From Phaeodactylum tricornutum CCAP 1055/1 (taxonomy: Eukaryota > Bacillariophyta > Bacillariophyceae > Surirellales > Neidiaceae), in assembly GCF_000150955.2 (NCBI RefSeq), contig NC_011678.1, positions 825,518 to 889,517 of the forward strand: a stretch of DNA of 64,000 nt, given 5' to 3'. The notes below the pieces were generated by a model. That model ran no database searches. It saw only the letters and a list, made by a program, of their open reading frames with translations, and was not told the DNA's origin. Of the stretch, positions 52,051-61,900 are shown piece by piece. Positions within the stretch are counted from its first letter, which is position 1. The number at the start of each line of letters is the position of its first letter. The position numbers and the translations under genes were made by a program.

Positions 52051-53874
52051 ATGAAGCGCATCAAAAATTTGAAAAGAAGTTCGTTTCAGGAGCCCATCCT
52101 TTCGAAGGAGTCCAGTGGGTCAATGGATCTCAGCGATGGCGACGAAAACGATGCTGGCAGTGCGAATGTGCTGACAAAGCGCACCAAGAATCTCGTTTTC
52201 AAGAAGTATATGCCCAAGTTCCGCAAGCTGGTTGACTGTGAATACGAAGATCCCAGCGCTTCTGCCTATGAGCCACCTCCCAAATTCTACTGTTCAATGA
52301 AGCTACCGGAAAAAGTTGAGGCCGCACAACCCAAGATATTTTCGCAGGCTTCAAGTAGAGACGCATTCGCACGGTTTCAGCGATTGGATAGTCCAGTGTC
52401 TCTGAACGAAGGACTCAATTCCCAGTTTCCTATGGACTTCAACAACAAGTCATCTGCAAGTAAGAGAGTAGGAGAGCCTCAGAGAGACGATTCTAGTGGA
52501 AGACAAGAATATCATCCTCCGACTTTCCCCATCAACACGTGGCAAGGCAAACGATGCTTCAGCGATCAGACCAAAAAGACCTTCGACGTCCGCGACAATA
52601 ATATTCATTCCGAAATCGAAGCTTTGTTCAACAAAAATGCTGAATTGGAAGATGCGAGCGAGGCTGTGGCTAAATCTGATGAAGCCAGTGACGAATTTCG
52701 TCAGTTTGTATTCGACGAAAGTTTCAGTCGCATCGAAAATGTCACGGTCCAGAAAAGCGATTCAGGTGTCAGTAACTTCGTAGCATCTTCTGTTGCTGCA
52801 TTGACCGCCAATTTGACGCAAAACATTCGTCAGAAAGCAACTCCAATGCAAAGGAATGGGAAGAAACCGATTTCGGGGCAGACGACGTCCACAACTAAGC
52901 TCTCGGTGAAGGAGTTGAAAAAAAGCTTCAAGGATTCTGCCTTTCACAAGCGTGCCTCGAAAATCGGGAACTCTTCGGCTTCGAATAGCTCTTCCTTCCG
53001 CCCTCCCCATTCTCTATCAAAACACAAGACCTGTTCGGTATCTAGCAATGGTCCGCCTTCGAATGCGTCAGTTGTCAGCTCTCAAACTGATGGAAACAAT
53101 CCATTCTTTGCCAAAGATGACGCGACGGAAGTCGATCCTTTCGATTTTACTAGTGACGCTAATCATGATGATGTGGATTGGGATGTACCGTTGGAGAAAA
53201 GCGCAAAAACTTTGGAGAAAACGAAAACATTCTCATCAGCTTTTGCCGCCAAATTTGATAAAACGATGAACAAGCCGTCTAAAGTTGATAAAAGGATGAT
53301 CAAGCCGTCCAAAGTTGCCCAGAATGTAAAAACGTCAACAAGCATGGACAACAATGCGTTGATCCAATGCATTCGCAATTCAGTATCTGATGTGCGATCC
53401 ACAAAACCTGATCCGTCTCCTCGGGGTGCTGCATCCATTACGTCCTACATGGCCCGTAAAAGCCACAAGTCGAGTAAACGCAAGCCTTTGTTGAACGCTG
53501 GTGCCAAGGTGCCCAGGAACCCTGTAAAAGGCGATGGTCCCAAGGGTCTTCCGAATAACGCTATTCTCGGATCTATGCTTTTTCGGCATACTAGTCCAAC
53601 ACTTGCAAAGAGGTTTGATGATGACGATGAAGAGGCACTTTTACCAGATGTACCCCCAGCAATTTTGACTGCCGCGTCCACTGAAAGTACAGTTTCCAGT
53701 GTAACGGAAGAAGCAAGTTCGTTTTATCAAAAGAATTTCGAGGGTTGGAATAAGCAGGCATATGACGCTTTGAACCATTTCCATCGTATGCGCAAGAGTG
53801 ATCCTAAACGTTACCGGGCTGGGGGTCGTCTTACGAGTGTAGAAGAGGAACACCGAAACATGTTTAGTGCTTAG
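52051..53874 (+). CDS. Unknown disordered, probably nuclear protein
   Basis: The protein is 607 residues, one exon, with no domain I recognise. The N-terminus is basic (MKRIKNLKRSSF). The composition is Ser/Lys/Asp-rich throughout, with little hydrophobic content, no signal peptide and no membrane segment. A short internal repeat KPSKVDKRMIKPSKVAQN (near 410-430) and a Lys-rich run (KSHKSSKRKPLL) suggest nuclear localisation. The only compact-looking part is the last ~50 residues: SSFYQKNFEGWNKQAYDALN followed by HFHRMRKSDP, ending EEEHRNMFSA, which reads as amphipathic helices and may be conserved. Codon use looks like that of neighbouring genes, so I accept it as a true gene. Function unknown. 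Confidence 0.65.
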   Translation: MKRIKNLKRSSFQEPILSKESSGSMDLSDGDENDAGSANVLTKRTKNLVFKKYMPKFRKLVDCEYEDPSASAYEPPPKFYCSMKLPEKVEAAQPKIFSQASSRDAFARFQRLDSPVSLNEGLNSQFPMDFNNKSSASKRVGEPQRDDSSGRQEYHPPTFPINTWQGKRCFSDQTKKTFDVRDNNIHSEIEALFNKNAELEDASEAVAKSDEASDEFRQFVFDESFSRIENVTVQKSDSGVSNFVASSVAALTANLTQNIRQKATPMQRNGKKPISGQTTSTTKLSVKELKKSFKDSAFHKRASKIGNSSASNSSSFRPPHSLSKHKTCSVSSNGPPSNASVVSSQTDGNNPFFAKDDATEVDPFDFTSDANHDDVDWDVPLEKSAKTLEKTKTFSSAFAAKFDKTMNKPSKVDKRMIKPSKVAQNVKTSTSMDNNALIQCIRNSVSDVRSTKPDPSPRGAASITSYMARKSHKSSKRKPLLNAGAKVPRNPVKGDGPKGLPNNAILGSMLFRHTSPTLAKRFDDDDEEALLPDVPPAILTAASTESTVSSVTEEASSFYQKNFEGWNKQAYDALNHFHRMRKSDPKRYRAGGRLTSVEEEHRNMFSA

Positions 53875-54461
53875 ACAAAGGCAGAATTCTTGCTCAGAAT
53901 CAAAAGGCGAGCGACTGACCGACCGACCCAAAAATGTAGAAGAAAACAGCAAGTGTTGAACCACTGCCGATTGATGTGTTTGATCATCTGCTGGAAGTGT
54001 TTTGCAGTGGCTGATAGCTGTATTGTAAGCGCCGTAGAAGTGTCAATCTAAACAGTAGTAGGTACAGCAACGACCTACCATACTTGCCTAGTCTATCTAA
54101 CTGTAAATAACATTTTCGGCTACATCCCTACCACCTTGGGTCTATTCAAAGAGTTACGATTTGCGAATCTAGCAACAGCTTTCCAGTAGCTAGACTGGCA
54201 ATACCAAAACAAGCAACGATAGCATATACTCCGGGTAGAAATTTTATGTATACCTCTATTCTCTTACTTTCATCCCAATCCACCGAAGTCCATTATGAGC
54301 AGGGCAGGGCGTCAATGACGATTATAGTCACATATCCTGTAAAAAAAGACTTTTTTCTTGTGTTGCTTTTTCGGTATCTACATGCGACCACAGTGACGTT
54401 TTCGGTTCGTTCTATACCCCTTTACATTGTATCATTGTATCGCAAGCCGTGTTCCGACATT
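53875..54461. other. Convergent 3' spacer
   Basis: These 587 bases lie between two converging genes. They contain a short GACTGACCGACCGACC tract (about 53913-53928) and otherwise nothing I can support. Confidence 0.4.
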
Positions 54462-55674
54462 TTACGACAGCAGCGTCTTGACGGTTTCGACGCCAAGTAA
54501 GCAGGCCGCGTTGGCTGGGAACGCCCGTAGGAGTGCAGGCCCGAGTCCCTTGAAGAGGGCAGCTGGGCCTTCTCGGGCAAGGAGATCCTGCAACACATGC
54601 TGATAATTCCGGTATCGCGTTGTCGGGGCCGTCTGCCATCGTGACTTGATAACGTCCATAGGAATGGCGACAATCCAGTTGGCGACTCCGGCCATGCCGC
54701 CGGCCAAAAGCGTGACGAGAACGTCCGGTAGGGACGGCTCACTTAATCGTAGAGTGCGCTGCGTGGACTCGTATCCAGCAAAATAAGCAGCGTTCCCGGG
54801 TACATCACGGAGAATGGTCAAGCCTGTGCCGCGAAAGACAGACCGTAAACCGCCATCTCGATAGACCGACTGTAGACTGGAGGAGAATGTTGAATATTGC
54901 GATTTGTCAATCTGCATGAGACATTTGATCCGTTCCAAGGGGCCAATTACGAGAGCGAGCGGTACTCCAGAGCAGCCGCCAGCAATAGCGCTTTCTTTGA
55001 GTGTCAAAACGGCTTGGGGGGATGATTGGAATGTTGCGCGGCGCCGCAATTGCCAGGCTTTCGCAGCTTCGTAGCTGGAAAAGGTTATGGCAAAGGCGGG
55101 TACGACCGCGAGTCGTGGGGCAGTGACACCGGCGTACAGGCCAGCAAGTCCTTCCGCATGGGCAATCGAGCGCAACATACCCAGCGTGCCGACACCGTTA
55201 CGGATAGGCATCATCGACGACTGTCTAGACGGAGCAGTAGTAGAAGCAGTGGACGCCGTCGCGGTGCCGATTTGTTGACGAACTTTAATGAGATCTATAG
55301 GATGTCCAACAAAGACGTTGCAGACGCCTACGTTTGGTTCATTTGTCAAAGTATCAGAGCGTAACATAGAAAGTGGCAAGACGAAAGGCACAATGAAAGA
55401 CACTTGTCAGGGTACGACATTCCGGTGTTTCGTTTCTCATGCGTAGACACGGTAACACCTACCTCCTACCGCACCCGGGACAAAACCCAAGAGTGCAGTG
55501 GTAATTGACACTGCTTCCAAAGAAGAAAAGGCATCCGCAAGTGAGCATTCCACGAGTGAGAATTCCAGTCCGATCACCAACCCTTCCAAACTCTCAATCA
55601 CGATTCTTGTCAAGTTGCATCGCCTTTTTGTCTCTCTCTTGGAAGCATTGTATTGCTGACTTACTCTCGCTCAT
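54462..55674 (-). CDS. Mitochondrial carrier, acylcarnitine-carrier type, three exons
   Basis: Exons are 55665-55674 (10 nt), 55463-55510 (48 nt) and 54462-55327; introns of 154 and 135 nt, both phase 1. The product is 307 residues, the usual carrier length. Six membrane helices in three repeats exchange metabolites across the inner mitochondrial membrane. All three signatures are present: HPIDLIKVRQQ, GPLERIKCLMQ and IPMDVIKSRWQTAP. GPLERIKC and the ending LRAFPANAACLLGVE are those of carnitine/acylcarnitine carriers (SLC25A20, plant BOU). The exon joins rebuild GFVPGAVG-GVCNVFVGHP, which completes the first helix. Without the two small exons the protein would lack that helix. Exon 1 encodes only MSE and the first base of a codon. 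Confidence 0.85.
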
Positions 55675-56171
55675 TTCTTTGTGCAATGGCTTTGCTTTTA
55701 CTGTTAACAATGGAATTCCAACCATGAATGAATGACCAAGTACGCGACTTGTTGCGGGAATTCCATGGATCGGAACAAGAGGACCAAATTTGAATCCTGA
55801 AGGAACGAAAGGGCCGAACCAAAACGATGCCCCGCCTGGCTTCCGATTCCTAATGTCCGGGTTCTTTATCCAATTCTGTCGATGTGTTTGCGCGCCCGTT
55901 TGGCGTCGGAGATTGGGTCACACATTTTATACCCTAACCCTGGGTCGTTTTGGGAATTTGCGAAGGAGTATGAACCGTTGTAAGAAGACTCGGAATCGGT
56001 AAAAGACCGAGGACAGACAACATGAGAATGTGTGACATTTCGAGACCCCACAACCCCATTTCCTCAACTACATGGACAAATCAAACGACTATGGTGTTAC
56101 CGCTCGTCACGAAACTCGCTAGTATCCATCCTTTCACTCGATAATCGTGGATTGGTGGTTGTTAGCGGTCC
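55675..56171. other. Divergent promoter region
   Basis: These 497 bases separate the carrier and glycosyltransferase start codons. I see no other feature. Confidence 0.4.
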
Positions 56172-58859
56172 ATGGGTCGAGGGCTGACTGTACAGTGCAA
56201 ACGATGGATCTTGCGGTCCGTAGCACTCATCTTTGCGGCGTTTTACGTCTCGACGATTCGCCGTTTGCACATCAATCTACTCCAGCCCGAGGCTGCTTCC
56301 GGTATAGATGGTAGCCTGACTGCGCGCACTTCCACCAGTACTAAGGAAGCTTTTTACCGACTGCAAAGCCTCCACGCCCAATCGCCACAAGCATTTATTC
56401 TGGATGACACAAAAGCCCACACGTCGAAGGAGTTAGACGCTCGCCTTCTCAGGGACCCCAAGCTCTACGTGCGCCCCTCTCCTTCCTACAAAATCGACTT
56501 TGACGATCTATGGGAAACATCACACGCGTCCAACACGTTCCCACCCTGGATGAAGGAATATTTTCGTTGGCATAAACAAACCCGCCAAGGGCTCAACCCT
56601 CAAAATTGGAAGACGACTCGGTACCTATTGGTCACTTGCCCCACACACTCACGGAAATGCGGAGGTCTTGCCGATCGTTTGGCCCACCTTCCTTTTTGTG
56701 TTCGCCTGGCGGCGCAGACACACCGCTTGCTCTTGTACCAATGGGGACGACCAGCGGCGCTGGAACAGTACCTACAACCACCTTCTCACGGCATGGATTG
56801 GCGCGTGCCGCCTTGGCTAGATCGGGCCTTTCGAGAAGATGGTAACAACGATCTCGTACCGCAGGCAACCGTCCAAGATAGCGTTCTGGGAATAGCGCTT
56901 GACACGGAAAACGTAACCATCGCCAACATTCGATTCCAGTCGCACGATCACGGGATGGAATACTACAATCAGTTTCGGCAACGAAACGAGACGGACTTTG
57001 TTCACGTTTTTCACGATCTTTGGCAGACAGTCTTTACCCCCGCACCTCGGGTTGCCGCCAAGCTTCAGAAGTTTTGGCAAACCCACCAACTGGCTCCGTA
57101 CACCTACCCATCGGCACACTTGCGGGCGCTGTACGCTATCGATGCACGACCCTCACCACTCATTCGGAAGTGGGCCCGCAACGCCGTCGAGTGCTTGGCA
57201 CAGTTTGGTGTGGATAGTGTGTATTTCGCGTCCGATTCTAGCGTAGCTATCAACTCGGCTGTCCGATTCGGGAGGGAGCGGCGTTTCAATGTTACGATTG
57301 TGAATACCGCACCGGAAGGAGAACGGGCCACGCCCGCCTTGCACATCGATAAGACAAACGATTGGCAACACCTTCCAGCGGCCGCTTTCGATCCCACATT
57401 TGTTGACTTGTACGCCTTGTCCTCATCGTCATGCGTCGGAATCAGCATGGGCGGGTACGGTCGATTGGCATCCTGGATCAGTCCCAATGTATCATGTTCC
57501 TTTGTCCATCATACGGCCGCTGGGGTCGTTCCCTGCCCGCTGCGAAAAGAAAAAAATGCACTCCCAACCCTTGCACGGCCGAGCCCTTGGCTTCTTCCAC
57601 CCGTGTCGGAGAGCAACGAGCCCCACAGGTCTGCACTGAATGCCACAGTCTTTGCAACAGATATATTGGAGGGAACGTATCCCTTTCCACGGCGGCTGCA
57701 GGACATGACCGGAGACTTGTGGCAACATTCGACGATTCTACCAACTTGGATGAAAACATACTTTTCTTGGCACCGAGAACAAAGAAAACTGCTTCAACGC
57801 CACAACTGGCAAAATTTTCGCTTTCTGGTCATGGTCTGTCTGGAAAAAATTGAAAAATGCGGGGGCACGTCCGATCGGCTACGGTCGATACCGTTCATGA
57901 TCCGTGTCGCGGCACAAACGGACCGAATTTTGCTCATTTATTGGGAGCAACCCTTTCCCCTCGAGTTCTTCTTGTTACCACCCGTTGGTGGAATGGATTG
58001 GCGGACGCCTCAGTGGCTGCGGCCAATTCTCCGTCAAGGTTCAGTAGGCGAGTCATCAGTCAGGAAGGTTGTTAAGGCCGCCAACAATAGAAGGCGAGTC
58101 ATTGTGACAGCTAAATTGCAAGCACACGATCATGGCAGCCAGTACTACAACAATGAGGTAACCGAGTCGGCTGAGGCACTGGATGCCCTGCGACAACATT
58201 ACCACGATACCTGGTATACCGTTTTTACTCCGATCCCAATCATTGCTAGACGAGTGGAGGATGATCTAGAGAGTATGCGCCTCGTCCCTGGGAAGTTTGC
58301 GGTTGCACATGTGCGTGCCAATTACGGAATCGAGCAGGTCGGGCGTGAGCCGGAACTCGTATTCAACTGGACGAAGAACTCGATAAATTGTCTGTCCAAT
58401 CTCAACGTGAGTGGTCCCATATTTGTTGCCTCTGACAATTCCTACGCCAAGCAAGTGGCCGTTGACTACGGTAAAGAGCAACACATAAGAGTTGTTTCCC
58501 GCCTAGACGATGAGAAGGGAACACCACTCCATTTAGACTTGGCGAACTGGGAAATTCGAGATCCGTCGGAATACTATGATGTGTTTGTCGACTTGTATCT
58601 TATGTCTATGGGGCGGTGCATGACCTATAATATGGGAGGGTACGGCAAGTGGGGACAACTTATCTCGGGCCGGAACTTGACCTGCAGTGTCCGACATTGG
58701 ACCAAGGGAGTGGGGAAGTTCACTGCCGATAAGGATGGTTGCGTTTGGACCGGGATGTCCGCAGAGGAAGAAGTCAGCGAATACAGGTTGCAGCGTCCTC
58801 TTTTCCTCCCTCCCGTGAAAAATGAATTAGAAGGAGGCAACCACATATACCTTGATTGA
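56172..58859 (+). CDS. Type II Golgi protein with two fucosyltransferase-like domains
   Basis: The protein is 895 residues, one exon. A short cytoplasmic tail and a membrane anchor (ILRSVALIFAAFYVSTI, about 13-29) give a type II Golgi topology. Two homologous halves follow, about 120-465 and 535-880. Matching blocks are FPPWMKEYFRWHKQTRQ / LPTWMKTYFSWHREQRK, KCGGLADRLAHLPF / KCGGTSDRLRSIPF, GMDWRVPPWL / GMDWRTPQWL, AHLRALYAID / AHVRANYGIE, VYFASDSS / IFVASDNS, and GISMGGYGRLASW / TYNMGGYGKWGQL. 'CGG..DRL', 'H.R' and the late Gly-rich motif recall GDP-fucose-dependent GT-B enzymes (GT11/GT23/GT65 type). Either half could have kept or lost activity; the first has changes around ISMGG. Substrate is unknown; glycan synthesis in the Golgi is likely. 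Confidence 0.8.
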   Translation: MGRGLTVQCKRWILRSVALIFAAFYVSTIRRLHINLLQPEAASGIDGSLTARTSTSTKEAFYRLQSLHAQSPQAFILDDTKAHTSKELDARLLRDPKLYVRPSPSYKIDFDDLWETSHASNTFPPWMKEYFRWHKQTRQGLNPQNWKTTRYLLVTCPTHSRKCGGLADRLAHLPFCVRLAAQTHRLLLYQWGRPAALEQYLQPPSHGMDWRVPPWLDRAFREDGNNDLVPQATVQDSVLGIALDTENVTIANIRFQSHDHGMEYYNQFRQRNETDFVHVFHDLWQTVFTPAPRVAAKLQKFWQTHQLAPYTYPSAHLRALYAIDARPSPLIRKWARNAVECLAQFGVDSVYFASDSSVAINSAVRFGRERRFNVTIVNTAPEGERATPALHIDKTNDWQHLPAAAFDPTFVDLYALSSSSCVGISMGGYGRLASWISPNVSCSFVHHTAAGVVPCPLRKEKNALPTLARPSPWLLPPVSESNEPHRSALNATVFATDILEGTYPFPRRLQDMTGDLWQHSTILPTWMKTYFSWHREQRKLLQRHNWQNFRFLVMVCLEKIEKCGGTSDRLRSIPFMIRVAAQTDRILLIYWEQPFPLEFFLLPPVGGMDWRTPQWLRPILRQGSVGESSVRKVVKAANNRRRVIVTAKLQAHDHGSQYYNNEVTESAEALDALRQHYHDTWYTVFTPIPIIARRVEDDLESMRLVPGKFAVAHVRANYGIEQVGREPELVFNWTKNSINCLSNLNVSGPIFVASDNSYAKQVAVDYGKEQHIRVVSRLDDEKGTPLHLDLANWEIRDPSEYYDVFVDLYLMSMGRCMTYNMGGYGKWGQLISGRNLTCSVRHWTKGVGKFTADKDGCVWTGMSAEEEVSEYRLQRPLFLPPVKNELEGGNHIYLD

Positions 58860-58957
58860 TGGTTATCATACAACAGCTGTATGAAAGCAGCATCAGCAAG
58901 GTGGTCTAAAGCTGTAAGGTCAGGAATAAGTACTAAGGGCAACAACAGTGTAGTTTT

Positions 58958-61900
58958 CTAAAGCTCCTTAGTTTCGTTCTCCAGCGCTTCGATAGTGTGT
59001 GTATGCTTGGCGCTGCCCTTCATACGTTCCACAAAATCGGCAAACTTGCTCGAGCTCATAGCTCCTTCGAGCTTACTTATCGCAAGCATAACTCTGATGG
59101 AGCTCTTAATCCAGTCATTCAATCGCTCAAGTTCAGTGCCTGTCTTTTGGCCAGCTTTCTTATTCATGGTCTTTTCCAGGGGCTCCACAAACGTGTCGAC
59201 AGCGTGCACGATATATTTTGGATGACGTGCACACATGGAAATTACTATCTGATGAGCATGAAGTTGAATATCTTCGGCATCTCCAAGGGCCTTTGCCAGA
59301 ACCGGCATAAATGCAGCAACGTCAACGATACCTGGCAGCTTCTCCAAGCTAGAAGCGAAGATGCTAAGTGCAGCTTTACGAAGAGGTAGTGCGTCGTCGA
59401 CCGTATGCGTGAAAGGGCCGAGATCGACTTTGCGCTGCTTTTTCAAGCTTGAAATGTCGTACAAGGCGGGTGTAATCGGGTCTTTGAATAGCCCAGCAAC
59501 AAGTTGCGGCATGTGATATACTGTAGAATAAACCATCAGAAGAGCTGCAAGGCGCACGTGCAGCTCTTCTTGTCCCAGAAGCTGCTTCAAGAATGACGGC
59601 ATATATTTCGACAGCTCGGAGGCGTCCACTTTCCCAGCGACTGCAAGTTTCACCGAAGTCGCCACAGTCCAGCATGCACGTGCATTAATCTGCGATCTAC
59701 TGTCGTCATTCGCGACAACACCATCAGGTGCCTTGATGTCGGAGTATTGACAAGTCATATCATCCAGCTTTTTCAGCATACCCACTGGCTGAAGAACAGT
59801 TAGCGACCCCATACATTCGGCCACCATCGTCCGTACGCCCTCTTCTTCGTCGGAACAGTGCCTTTCCAACGGAGGCAAGATAATGTTCAGCCCGTCCACA
59901 ACTCCTTCCACGCTGGACTGACGCGAGCTACATTGGATAAATTCACGAAGGGCCGAAAGTAGCAAATACTGTTGCTTCTTGTTTTCTTCGTCCAGCTTGC
60001 TGACAATCGTGGGCAGAAAGACAGCCGGTGATCCTACCGAAGCGTTGCCCAAAGCGTAAGCTGCCGCATTCTTTAAATCCTCTGAAGGTGACTCAAAATA
60101 TCCGAGATAGACCGTCTTGAGCCGATCAGTGACTCCGGCAATCGAAGTTGTCTGCATCATACGACCTAAATCACCCGTCACAAGCAATGAAAGCTGCATT
60201 TGACGCAGCAACGATACTTCAGAAGGAGTACTAACTCCTTCTAGCGATGCAAATGTTTCCGACAACACCTTTCGCGCATTCTCAAAGGATGTGATAGATG
60301 TAATGGTAGCGATGCACTTGGCCAAATTGTAGATCCCGTGCTTTCCAATGGTCTCATCCAAGCGCTGGCGCAACAAAAACAGCAGTTCGTCGAACAAGAC
60401 GGCATCGCTAACTACCATTTGACGAAGCAAAGCGAGCAAGGAATCCAAAGCTAAGTCTTGCAACAGAGCCGACCTCGAAAGCAACAACGCTTCTGCTAAG
60501 ACGTGTGCCTTGACAGCTGGTCCGGCAGCAGGGCAGACTTGCAAGATTGACACCGTGACCCGCATCGCCAAGTGACTCAAATGCAAGTCACTATCTGCTA
60601 TCAAGGGAGCCACCTCTTGGAGTACTGTCGAATACATAATGCCGTCCTCGTAGTCTGTCTGCGCTCCGTGATTCGAAATGACGATATCCATAGCTTCCAA
60701 AGCACTTTGTTTGGTCGACCGAGATTGCATTCGAAGAAAGCTGGACATAGTTGTGACAGAATTGGCAAAAATCGGTGACAAATCGACACGAACGAGTTCG
60801 TTAGCCGACGCGGCAATGGAAGACAGTGCCTTGATGGCAGCGATTCTGGTCGTTTCGTTACTGAGGCGTTCCAGCAAAAGAGAAAGGAGTCGGACTGTTT
60901 GATCCGTTGAGAGACTCGCATATAAGGAAGACAAGAGCGAAGCACAGGCTTTCAAGGCGCATTCCTTGATTTCTTGATCGACATCGTGAGCCGCCAACAA
61001 TGGTTCCACGGCAGTGTATAGAATACCTGCTACCTCTTTGGTTTCTTTCTGGCGCGCAACCGCGTCGTCCGATTCAGTGTACCCCAAGACGTAGAATCGG
61101 GGTACCGCTGCTAAAGCTCGTAAGGCCTCGGCAATTACCTTGTACCATTGTTCCTGAACGGCTTGACTCAATTCAGGCAGGAGCAAGCTACGCAAGCTTT
61201 GTCGAACATGAATCGGATTGTGTGTGTGAGATGACAACATGGCATACACCAGCGAGAGAGCATCCAAGCGTAACGCCTTACTGGCACTCTCCCGGTGTAG
61301 GGCCGTATCAGAAGAGGCTGCTAAGAGTGCTTGAATGTGCCGAAAGACCGAAGCGATTGGCTGTGAACCTCCAACTCCTCCGGGGGCCTTACAGAGTGTC
61401 GCCAACAAGGTTAACGCACATGACTTGGACCGCTCGTTACCCTTTTTGACGGCCAGAATTATCTCGCAAGTCTTCACGACTTTGGGTACGTAAGTGCTGC
61501 GCAAGTCGATCACAAAAGGGGCGTTGCCGTCCTGCATAACCGAGCTTTCAGGATCGGTGGTCAACGCAACGACACCGGCTTGAGCAGCGGATATCGTCAC
61601 CTGTAAAAGGCGGGTAAAGCAACCAATCACTCCTACGCGACAATTCTCTTCACGTTCCTTAAAGCGTCCCACGAGAGTGGCAGCCACCACTGTAGATTTG
61701 CTTCGACGAACTTGGTAGGAAACGGTCCAAAGTGAGGAGGGATCGTGCGATTTTGCTTCGACGACAGCTCTGAGAGCTCGGATTGCCGATCGACGGACTT
61801 TCCAAGATTCATCATCATCGTCGTCCTCCATATCATCATCTTCTTCGTACTCGTCCTCTTCTTCCTCCTCCAGCTCCTCGTCACCAGAATCATCCATGAC

